The notes under the pieces are model-generated. The model had not been told where the DNA came from. It did not search any database and saw only the letters and a list, made by a program, of their open reading frames with translations. A program made the position numbers and the translations under genes. Source: an uncultured bacterium (GTDB lineage: Bacteria > Methylomirabilota > Methylomirabilia > Rokubacteriales > CSP1-6). From it: DNA of 5,333 nucleotides. Positions 1 through 4,977 of the stretch are shown here, in pieces (positions within the stretch are counted from its first letter, which is position 1; every line of letters starts with the position of its first letter). The stretch is taken from the NCBI GenBank assembly GCA_946479205.1, contig CAMLFJ010000266.1, positions 1-5,333 of the forward strand, in the 5' to 3' direction.

Positions 1-548
1 GTCATCTCGCGATTGAGATCCCACTGCTCGAGCTGCGGCGTGGGCGGGTCGGGCGTGAAGAGCCGGTCGAAGGCCTGCTGGTCCTCGAAGCCCGCCCGCG
101 CGTAGTCGATGTAGCTCACGAGCGCCTGATCGAGGATCTCGCCCTCCGCGGGCTTGATCCCCATCGCGCCGACGAGCACCAGCTTGCGGAAGGCGCGGGG
201 GGCCATGGTCGCCATCTCGGCCGCGATCCAGCCGCCGAAGCCCAGGCCGACCAGGCCCACGTCGGCCAGGCCGCGCTGGGCGAGCAGGGCCTGGTAGGTC
301 ACCGCGAGGTCGCGCACGTTGCGCATGAACGCGGGCCGCTCCGAGCCGTCGTAGCCCGGATGCGAGGGCAGCAACAGCGTGAAGCGCTCGGCGAGCGCGT
401 CGTAGAACGGCAGCTGCTCGAGCGTGCCGATGTCGTGGTGCAGCACGAGCAGCGGTGCGCCGCGGCCCGCGGTACGTAGTCTTACGGAGGAGCCGGCGAC
501 CCGGACCTCCTCGGTGGTCCAGGCGAGCGCGGAGGCGGTCTCGGTCAT
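1..548 (-). CDS. alpha/beta-fold hydrolase, C-terminus outside window; nucleophile Ser replaced by Gly
   Basis: The first 182 residues are visible; the gene runs off the left edge. The N-terminal half of an alpha/beta hydrolase is clear: a first strand followed by the oxyanion-type turn LLVLHHDIGT (residues 33-42), the HPGYDGSERP segment (63-72) typical of the family, a helix, then the nucleophile-elbow strand VGLVGLGFGGW (97-107) and a following helix. In the usual G-x-S-x-G elbow the central residue is the catalytic serine; here it is Gly103 (codon GGC at 242-240). Acid and His of the triad would lie beyond the window. The ATG at 548 is the only sensible start, because an in-frame TGA lies seven codons upstream. 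No Shine-Dalgarno sits at normal distance (a GGAGG lies about 22 bases upstream), so it is probably translated by coupling to the transporter gene 13 bases upstream. The substrate is unknown. The fold assignment is secure; catalytic activity is doubtful. Confidence 0.88.
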   Translation of the reverse strand, partial: MTETASALAWTTEEVRVAGSSVRLRTAGRGAPLLVLHHDIGTLEQLPFYDALAERFTLLLPSHPGYDGSERPAFMRNVRDLAVTYQALLAQRGLADVGLVGLGFGGWIAAEMATMAPRAFRKLVLVGAMGIKPAEGEILDQALVSYIDYARAGFEDQQAFDRLFTPDPPTPQLEQWDLNREM

Positions 549-561
549 GGCAGCGACGCTA

Positions 562-1746
562 TCAAATCACCCTCCGCCCCGCAAGCCGCGCGCTCAGATC
601 GATGACGAGCGCGAGCGTGATCGCCGCTGCGCCCACCGCGAACAGGCTCGAGTAGCGGCCGCCGCGCGCGAAGAGAAACGAGAGCGCATAGGCGCCCGCG
701 GCCTGTCCGAGCGCGAAGGCCATCGTGGTCACGCTCCACGCGGCGCGCTGTCCCTCCGGGTCACCGGGTACGAGCTCGTGCACGCGCCCGAGGACGAGCG
801 GCACGACGCCGGGGACCGCCGCGCCGATCAGGACGCTCGAGAGCGCGAGCCCGACCGGGGCCGCGGTCACCACCGGAACCGCCACCGCCGCCGCCTGCGC
901 CACGAGGGCCAGACGCAGCGCGGGTCCGAACCCGACGCGGTCCGCGAGGAGACCGGCCAGCACCGGGCCCGCCACGGCGCCCACCCCGAAGAGCACCCAG
1001 TACTGGGCGCCCGCGTGAATGCCCTGTCCCAGGCCTCGCGCGACGAAGTCCACAAGGAAGACCATGTGCGGCACGAGTCCCGTCGCGTTCAGCGCGTATT
1101 CGACGTAGAGCGCGCGCAGGGTGCCGGTCGCGGGCGCCCGCCGCGCGGCGGCGATCGGCGTGGCCGCGGCCTTCTCGTCGGCCGGCCAGCGACCCCAGGC
1201 TAGTCCGGTCAGCAGCATCGAGAGGACGCCCAGGCCGCACCAGGTCACGGCGAGACCCGCCTGGAGCAAGAGGGGCACCACCGTGCCGGACGCCATGATG
1301 CCGAGCCCGACGCCGGTGAAGATGGCGCCGCCCGCGAGCCCGCGTCGGGCCGGCGGCACGTGCGGCAGCACCGTGGGGGCGGCGAGGACCATCAGCGTCC
1401 CGCCGGCCACGCCGGAGGCGAAGCGCCAGAGGAAGAACCACGAGAACGACAGCGGCAGCGCGCAGGCGAAGAAGGCGACGGTGACGAGCGTCATCATCCC
1501 CCGCAGCGCGCGCGGCGCTCCGCCCCATCGCGCCAGCGGCCGTGCGCAGAGCGCGCCGCCCAGGTAGCCGGCCAGGTTCGCGGCGCCGAGGTAGGCGGCC
1601 TGCGAGGCGGGAAACCAGCCCGCGGTGATCAGGACCGGCAGGAGCGGCGTGTAGGCGAAGCGCGCGAGGCCGATCCCGACCAGGCTCGCGGAGAGCCCGG
1701 CGAGGGTGGCGCGCCACGCGCGCGCGTCGGGGCCCTTCGCGCTCAT
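562..1746 (-). CDS. MFS transporter, YbfB/YjiJ-like
   Basis: A 394-aa inner-membrane protein with about twelve hydrophobic segments in two groups of six. The groups are separated by a polar, alanine- and arginine-rich loop at about residues 184-206, as in major facilitator transporters. The N-terminal signature GIGLARFAYTPLLPVL (about 24-39) followed by AAYLGAANLAGYLGGALCAR (about 50-69) is characteristic of the YbfB/YjiJ branch (Pfam MFS_4), and the length is normal for it. The basic loop after helix 2 (ARPLARWGG) takes the place of the classical MFS motif A. Members are presumed exporters, but substrates are mostly unknown, so none is proposed. The ATG at 1746 starts 19 bases after the phosphoesterase stop. 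That gap holds no Shine-Dalgarno and instead forms a hairpin, suggesting translation depends on the upstream gene. The gene lies in the middle of a probable three-gene operon. Confidence 0.92.
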   Translation of the reverse strand: MSAKGPDARAWRATLAGLSASLVGIGLARFAYTPLLPVLITAGWFPASQAAYLGAANLAGYLGGALCARPLARWGGAPRALRGMMTLVTVAFFACALPLSFSWFFLWRFASGVAGGTLMVLAAPTVLPHVPPARRGLAGGAIFTGVGLGIMASGTVVPLLLQAGLAVTWCGLGVLSMLLTGLAWGRWPADEKAAATPIAAARRAPATGTLRALYVEYALNATGLVPHMVFLVDFVARGLGQGIHAGAQYWVLFGVGAVAGPVLAGLLADRVGFGPALRLALVAQAAAVAVPVVTAAPVGLALSSVLIGAAVPGVVPLVLGRVHELVPGDPEGQRAAWSVTTMAFALGQAAGAYALSFLFARGGRYSSLFAVGAAAITLALVIDLSARLAGRRVI

Positions 1747-1764
1747 CGCGGCCCGCCGGCCGCG
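1747..1764 (-). promoter_or_regulatory. perfect 7-bp hairpin filling the phosphoesterase-transporter gap
   Basis: On the minus-strand transcript the gap reads CGCGGCC, loop GGCG, GGCCGCG, then directly the transporter ATG. All seven pairs are G-C or C-G. It begins one base after the phosphoesterase stop codon and ends at the base before the start codon, leaving no room for a ribosome-binding site. Ribosomes ending the upstream gene would melt it, so it may enforce translational coupling. The structure is seen directly; its role is inferred. It has no T-tract, so an intrinsic terminator is unlikely. Confidence 0.6.
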
Positions 1765-1765
1765 G

Positions 1766-2620
1766 TCAGCGAGGATGAAACGCGGGCGGCGGCACCGCGT
1801 CGCGCAGCCAGCGCTGCCCGTCGTAGACCATGAACGGGGGGCGCTCGCCGCCGATGATGCTCACGTGACTGACGAGGCCCTCCTCCGGACCGAGCCAGAG
1901 GTGCAGCATGCAGGCGGGCGGCTCCATCACCACGGCCAGGCGCGGCTCGGCCCCGAGGTCGAGCGCGAGCTGGTGCGCGGTCGCGGGACACGTGGTGGCC
2001 ACCGTGCCCCCGAACCGCCGCGTCATCGGACGATGCACGTGCCCGCACAGCACTCGCTCGACCTGCGGATGACCGCCGATCACCGCCGCGAGCTCCGCCT
2101 TGCCCTCGAGGCCCATCGCGTCCATCGCCCGCAGGCCGGTCACGAACGGCGGGTGGTGCATGAAGACCACGGTGGGCCGCTCGCTCCCCTCGCCCAGGCG
2201 CGCGTCGAGCCAGGCGAGCCGCTCGGCGCACAGGAGTCCACCGGGCGCGCCGGGCACGTGCGTATCGAGCCCGACGAGACGCACCGGCCAGTCCTCGACG
2301 GTGTAGTGCAGGAACCCGCCGTCCTGCGGCAGGTAGCCCAGGTCGGCGAACGCGCCCGCCAGGGGCCCCCGCGCGTCGTGGTTGCCCGGGATCACGTAGA
2401 GCGGCATCGCGAGGCCGTCCAGGATCGCGCGCAGGCGCGCGTACTCCGCCGGCTCGCCGCGCTCCACCAGATCGCCGGTGGCCAGCACCACGTCCGGCCG
2501 CGGCGTGAGCGCGTTCAGATGGGCGACCGCGCGCTCCAGGTGCTCCACCGTGCGGAAGTACCGATCGTTGACGCTGCCGGGGGTGCTGACGTGCAGGTCG
2601 GTGATCTGGGCGATGAGCAT
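1766..2620 (-). CDS. GpdQ-like metallophosphoesterase (cyclic nucleotide / glycerophosphodiester phosphodiesterase family)
   Basis: A 284-aa cytoplasmic binuclear-metal phosphodiesterase with no signal peptide. The metallophosphoesterase motifs appear in order: D8-x-H10 (TDLHV), G49-D50 (ATGDLVE), G79-N80-H81-D82 (IPGNHDA), H155-H156 (FMHHPP) and G193-H194-V-H196 (CGHVHRP). These indices match, within one residue, the metal ligands of Enterobacter GpdQ (D8, H10, D50, N80, H156, H195, H197) as I recall them. Similarity continues in NALxxRPD, PLYVIPGNHD and the C-terminal CMLH and YDG segments, and overall length is close to GpdQ. Expected chemistry is hydrolysis of a phosphodiester (glycerophosphodiester or 3',5'-cyclic nucleotide) using two divalent metals; the true substrate cannot be read from sequence. 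The ATG at 2620 is chosen because the homologous N-terminus MLIAQITDLH starts there, although the frame stays open far upstream opposite the divergent gene. It is first gene of a probable operon with the MFS transporter and hydrolase. Confidence 0.93.
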   Translation of the reverse strand: MLIAQITDLHVSTPGSVNDRYFRTVEHLERAVAHLNALTPRPDVVLATGDLVERGEPAEYARLRAILDGLAMPLYVIPGNHDARGPLAGAFADLGYLPQDGGFLHYTVEDWPVRLVGLDTHVPGAPGGLLCAERLAWLDARLGEGSERPTVVFMHHPPFVTGLRAMDAMGLEGKAELAAVIGGHPQVERVLCGHVHRPMTRRFGGTVATTCPATAHQLALDLGAEPRLAVVMEPPACMLHLWLGPEEGLVSHVSIIGGERPPFMVYDGQRWLRDAVPPPAFHPR

Positions 2621-2626
2621 GGTCAG

Positions 2627-2632
2627 ATCATA
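2627..2632 (-). promoter_or_regulatory. putative -10 box for a leaderless phosphoesterase transcript
   Basis: The minus strand reads TATGAT (5 of 6 matches to TATAAT), then CTGACC, then the phosphoesterase ATG. A start site about seven bases past the -10 falls on or next to the A of the ATG, predicting an mRNA with no leader. In agreement, there is no Shine-Dalgarno before this ATG. The -35 region at 17-bp spacing (minus-strand GAGTCA, 2655-2650) is a poor match and overlaps the -35 of the divergent promoter. Confidence 0.45.
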
Positions 2633-2648
2633 CCTTGGCCGGGCGCCC

Positions 2649-2677
2649 TTGACTCGCTTGGCCCTTTCTCCCATAGT
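2649..2677 (+). promoter_or_regulatory. sigma70-type promoter for the PAL-like propeller gene
   Basis: TTGACT (2649-2654, 5 of 6 matches to TTGACA), an exact 17-base spacer, and CATAGT (2672-2677, 4 of 6 matches to TATAAT). The stretch is less GC-rich than its surroundings. Transcription would begin near 2684, giving a leader of about 45 bases before the ATG at 2729. The perfect 8-base palindrome GTCGCGAC (2680-2687) covers the predicted start site and could be an operator half, but this is weak in GC-rich DNA. Confidence 0.5.
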
Positions 2678-2716
2678 TTGTCGCGACGGGACCGATTCCA
2701 TCGACGTGCATCCACC

Positions 2717-2722
2717 AGGAGG
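2717..2722 (+). promoter_or_regulatory. strong Shine-Dalgarno of the propeller gene
   Basis: AGGAGG with a 6-base spacer before the ATG at 2729. It fixes that start within a reading frame that is open for more than 300 codons further upstream, so the upstream part is not coding. It is the best ribosome-binding site in the window. Confidence 0.85.
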
Positions 2723-2728
2723 CGAGCC

Positions 2729-3712
2729 ATGGCGGGGACGAACGCGCTGACGTACCAGGTCGTCGAGGGCTGGGAGCAGCTGCCCAAGGGCTACGCGCAC
2801 CGCGACGTGGCGGGAGTGGCGGTAGACGCCGAGGACCGCGTCTTCCTCATCTGCCGCGGCGATCACCCGATCATGGTCTACGATCACAAGGGGACGTTCC
2901 TCTCCTCGTGGGGCGAGGGCCAGTTCACGTACCGCACCCACGGCATCACCATCGGACCGGACGGCAGCGTCTACTGCACCGACGACGGCAACCACACCGT
3001 GCGGAAGTTCACCCCGCAGGGCAAGCTGCTGCTCACGCTCGGCACCATGGACAAGCCGTCGGACACCGGCTACGACGGCAAGGACACCATGACGGTGTCC
3101 CGTCCCGGCGGCGCCTTCAACCGGCCGACCAACCTGGCGGTGGGGCCGAAGGGCGATCTCTACATCTCCGACGGCTACGGCAACTGCCGCGTGCACCAAT
3201 TCTCCCCGGGCGGCGAGCTCAAGCGCTCGTGGGGCGTGCCCGGCAAGGGCCCCGGCCAGTTCATCCTCCCGCACGGCATCGCGGCCGCCGCGGACGGGCG
3301 CATCTTCGTCTGCGACCGGGAGAACGATCGCATCCAGATCTTCAGCCCCGACGGCGAGTACCTCTCGGAGTGGACCGACACCCAGCGCCCGACGCACCTC
3401 GTGTTCGATCCGCAGGGCCGCGCCTACGTCTCCGAGCTCTGGTGGCACAAGGGCCAGACCTCGCAGCGGCACGGTCCCATCACCGACCCGCGCTACGGCC
3501 GCGTGAGCGTGTTCGACAAGGACGGCCGCCTCCTCACCCGCTGGGGCACGCCCGACCAGGCCGCGCCGGGCAGCTTCGCGGCGCCCCACGGCATCGCGGT
3601 GGACTCGAGCCGCAACATCTTCGTGGCCGAGGTCACCTGGACCTTCGCGGTGAGCCGCGGCCTCGTCGAGGCCGGCTGCCACACCTTCCAGAAGTTCGCG
3701 CTCAAGGCCTGA
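2729..3712 (+). CDS. six-bladed NHL beta-propeller, peptidyl-alpha-hydroxyglycine amidating lyase (PAL)-like
   Basis: A 327-aa protein built of NHL repeats: units of the form H-G-I-x(4)-P-D-G-x-V/I-Y/F-x-x-D...V/I-x-x-F-x-P-x-G recur at about residues 25-60, 70-105, 132-168, 181-215, 221-270 and 286-325. It resembles the PAL half of peptide-amidating monooxygenase, which cleaves peptidyl-hydroxyglycine to an amidated peptide and glyoxylate. By motif, the PAL active-site set appears present: R43 (CRGDH), zinc-type histidines H71, H182 and H287 in recurring HGI turns, Y150 (SDGYGN) and R197 (DREN). The Asp that follows the last histidine in rat PAL is Gly288 here. There is no signal peptide, no membrane segment and no neighbouring copper monooxygenase, so a cytoplasmic lyase or sugar/lactone-type hydrolase on another substrate is equally possible. 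It has its own promoter and Shine-Dalgarno and lies divergent to the phosphoesterase. The propeller call is secure; the reaction is not. Confidence 0.9.
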   Translation: MAGTNALTYQVVEGWEQLPKGYAHRDVAGVAVDAEDRVFLICRGDHPIMVYDHKGTFLSSWGEGQFTYRTHGITIGPDGSVYCTDDGNHTVRKFTPQGKLLLTLGTMDKPSDTGYDGKDTMTVSRPGGAFNRPTNLAVGPKGDLYISDGYGNCRVHQFSPGGELKRSWGVPGKGPGQFILPHGIAAAADGRIFVCDRENDRIQIFSPDGEYLSEWTDTQRPTHLVFDPQGRAYVSELWWHKGQTSQRHGPITDPRYGRVSVFDKDGRLLTRWGTPDQAAPGSFAAPHGIAVDSSRNIFVAEVTWTFAVSRGLVEAGCHTFQKFALKA

Positions 3713-3720
3713 GTCGGCAT

Positions 3721-3757
3721 CGCGGCGGTCCCGGGCGCCGGACCCGGTACCGCCGCG
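3721..3757 (+). terminator. strong GC-rich hairpin after the propeller gene (no T-tract)
   Basis: Arms CGCGGCGGT (3721-3729) and ACCGCCGCG (3749-3757) pair perfectly over 9 bp. After one mismatch, an inner CCGGG/CCCGG stem (3731-3735 with 3743-3747) closes a 7-base loop. It starts 8 bases after the stop codon. No run of T follows, so it may be a weak or factor-assisted terminator, or a stem that protects the mRNA 3' end. It separates the propeller gene from the split-barrel gene. Confidence 0.5.
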
Positions 3758-3815
3758 GTCGCGATCTCGGTCGTCCATGCGCCGCCCTTCTTCGTCCGCC
3801 CTCGATCCCCGAACC

Positions 3816-3822
3816 GAGGTGA
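3816..3822 (+). promoter_or_regulatory. Shine-Dalgarno selecting the split-barrel start at 3825
   Basis: GAGGTGA lies just before the ATG at 3825, with the GAGG core 5 bases away. It favours this start over the in-frame ATG at 3777, which would add a 16-residue non-conserved-looking tail and lacks a ribosome site. Confidence 0.7.
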
Positions 3823-3824
3823 GC

Positions 3825-4310
3825 ATGAGCTATGAGCCGAGCGAGAAGATCGGCACCCTGACCAACGCCGAGCTGACCACGTTCCTGGACGAGCCGTGGA
3901 ACGGCCGTATCGCCACGATCACGCCGGAGGGCTGGCCGTACGTGGCTCCGGTCTGGTACGAGTTCGAGCGGGCGGCCCGCACGTTCCTGGTGGTCGGCCG
4001 CGAGCGGGCGCAGTGGATCGCCCACATCCGCCAGAATCCGCACGTGGCCTTCCATGTGGCCGACGACCTGCACGCCCATCACACGCGGGTGCAGGTCCAG
4101 GCGACCGCGCGCATCCTGGAGGGGCCGATCGCCCCCACCGCGAGCCCGACGCTCCTCGAGCTGACCCACCGCCTCTCGCGCCGCTACCTGGGCCCGGACG
4201 GGCCCCGCTACGCCGAGAAGACCCTCGGCCGTCCCCGCGTGCTGGTGCGCCTCGATCCCGTCACCTGGACCACCTGGACCGGCCAGGAGTGGCACCCGCG
4301 CTATCGGTGA
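3825..4310 (+). CDS. pyridoxamine 5'-phosphate oxidase-like FMN-binding split-barrel protein
   Basis: A 161-aa cytoplasmic protein. The first half is the split-barrel pattern of PNPOx-like flavoproteins: a helix ending in FLDEPWNGRIATI (20-32), the strand pair TPEGWPYVAPVWYEFE (33-48), a strand TFLVVGRERAQWIAHI (53-68), then RQNPHVAFHVAD (69-80), where members usually have the basic residue and N-P that help bind the FMN or F420 phosphate. The second half has a long helix (LLELTHRLSRRYLG) and a final strand ending TGQEWHPRYR. This size and layout fit small FMN- or F420-dependent reductases and flavin or heme-binding proteins rather than true PdxH, which is longer. Cofactor and substrate cannot be decided here. 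Its TGA overlaps the ATG of the DUF983 gene by one base (TGATG at 4308-4312), a classical reinitiation junction, so the two are co-translated. Confidence 0.88.
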   Translation: MSYEPSEKIGTLTNAELTTFLDEPWNGRIATITPEGWPYVAPVWYEFERAARTFLVVGRERAQWIAHIRQNPHVAFHVADDLHAHHTRVQVQATARILEGPIAPTASPTLLELTHRLSRRYLGPDGPRYAEKTLGRPRVLVRLDPVTWTTWTGQEWHPRYR

Positions 4311-4699
4311 TGAAGCGCGCGGTCGTCCGGTTCGCGCGGGCCCTGTGGCGGCGCTGCCCCAATTGCGCCGGCGGCCCGGTCATCACGCGATGGATCAACA
4401 CCGTGCCGGCCTGCCCGCGCTGCGGGCTCCGCCTCGACCGGGGCGAGCCCGACTACTTCCTGGGGGCGATCGTCTTCAACATGGCCTTCGCGGAGGGACT
4501 CCTCGCGGGGGGCCTGCTCGTGGTGCTCCTCTGGACCTGGCCGAACCCGCCGTGGAATGGGCTTTACTACGGCGGCATCGCGGGGCTGATCGCGGCCCCG
4601 ATCCTCTTCTACCCCTATTCCAAGCTTCTGTGGCTGGCCTTCGACCTGATCTTCCGTCCGCTCCGGCCCGAGGACTTCGAAGCGCCCCGCTCCGCGTAG
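4310..4699 (+). CDS. DUF983 family zinc-ribbon membrane protein
   Basis: A 129-aa protein with two N-terminal cysteine pairs, C16-P-N-C19 and C35-P-R-C38-G, forming a probable cytoplasmic zinc ribbon. The motif ..RGEPDYFLGAIVFNM (44-58) follows, then two transmembrane helices (about 50-75 and 84-115) joined by a short W/P-rich loop (WTWPNPPWN, 75-83). Order, motifs and length match DUF983 (PF06170), whose function is unknown; some proteobacterial members lie near cytochrome oxidase assembly genes, but no such genes are visible here. The start at 4310 lies inside the TGATG junction with the preceding gene, so expression follows it. The last 85 bases overlap the convergent 112-aa gene on the opposite strand. 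Confidence 0.9.
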   Translation: MKRAVVRFARALWRRCPNCAGGPVITRWINTVPACPRCGLRLDRGEPDYFLGAIVFNMAFAEGLLAGGLLVVLLWTWPNPPWNGLYYGGIAGLIAAPILFYPYSKLLWLAFDLIFRPLRPEDFEAPRSA

Positions 4700-4953
4700 C
4701 AGCGCCGGAGCTCGCGCAGCAACGCCTGGCGGCGGCGAGCGGAGGTCGGCCGTGGCAGCGGGAACGCGAGCCAACCGGCTCGCGCCTTGACGTCCGCGCG
4801 GCGGCGCCCGTCCGCGGCCAGGTGGAAGTGGAGGAACGGCTCCCGGCGCACGTAGAACACGCCGGGCGTCTTCTCGACCACCCCGGCCCAGGCGCGCACC
4901 TCGGCCAGCACGTCGACGACGTCGTCGAGCAGGGCGGGCGGACAGTGCGCCAC
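4615..4953 (-). CDS. conserved-looking small protein, family not recognised
   Basis: A 112-aa soluble protein starting at GTG 4953. It looks real: an amphipathic helix (LLDDVVDVLAEVRAW, 8-22), GVVEKTPGVFYVRR (24-37), an alternating strand PFLHFHLAADGRRRADVK (39-56), GWLAFPLPRP (60-69), then a basic helix (RRRQALLRELRRCYAE, 73-88). The pattern loosely recalls the small luciferase-like/DUF5519 or YjbR-type folds, but I cannot assign it; the H42-x-H44 pair may bind something. The last 20 or so residues are basic, serine-rich and encoded opposite the DUF983 gene, so they are probably a non-structural tail. It starts 24 bases after the SnoaL-like stop, in the same frame, with no good Shine-Dalgarno, suggesting co-transcription and coupling with that gene. 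Confidence 0.72.
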   Translation of the reverse strand: MAHCPPALLDDVVDVLAEVRAWAGVVEKTPGVFYVRREPFLHFHLAADGRRRADVKARAGWLAFPLPRPTSARRRQALLRELRRCYAERGASKSSGRSGRKIRSKASHRSLE

Positions 4954-4977
4954 CGCGTCGCCGGGCGAGGGGGCGGG

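Noticed and set aside
571..575. GGAGG (minus strand) as Shine-Dalgarno of the hydrolase
   Set aside because: About 22 bases from the ATG, too far to act normally; it is part of the final codons of the transporter.
424..1203. Long plus-strand open frame opposite the transporter and hydrolase
   Set aside because: Composition is Arg/Ala/Gly/His-rich with no domain pattern; it is the complement of the well-supported MFS gene in GC-rich DNA.
1706..2728. Upstream 341-codon extension of the propeller reading frame
   Set aside because: It lies opposite the phosphoesterase, shows no family features, and the AGGAGG plus promoter fix the real start at 2729.
2908..3822. Second plus-strand frame inside the propeller gene
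   Set aside because: Arg/His/Pro-rich out-of-frame shadow of the propeller gene without motifs.
3777..3824. Earlier ATG start for the split-barrel protein
   Set aside because: It adds a Ser/Pro/Arg tail with no ribosome site, while GAGGTGA sits just before the ATG at 3825.
2621..3826. Minus-strand N-terminal extension of the phosphoesterase frame
   Set aside because: It is antisense to the propeller gene and low in complexity; the homologous N-terminus MLIAQITDLH begins at 2620.
3702..4295. Minus-strand frame opposite the split-barrel gene
   Set aside because: No recognisable fold; complement of a clearly conserved gene with a Shine-Dalgarno.
4689..4711. GCTCCG/CGGAGC 6-bp hairpin at the convergent gene ends as a terminator
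   Set aside because: Short stem with an 11-base loop, no T-tract, and it lies inside the coding region of the opposite gene; expected by chance at this GC content.
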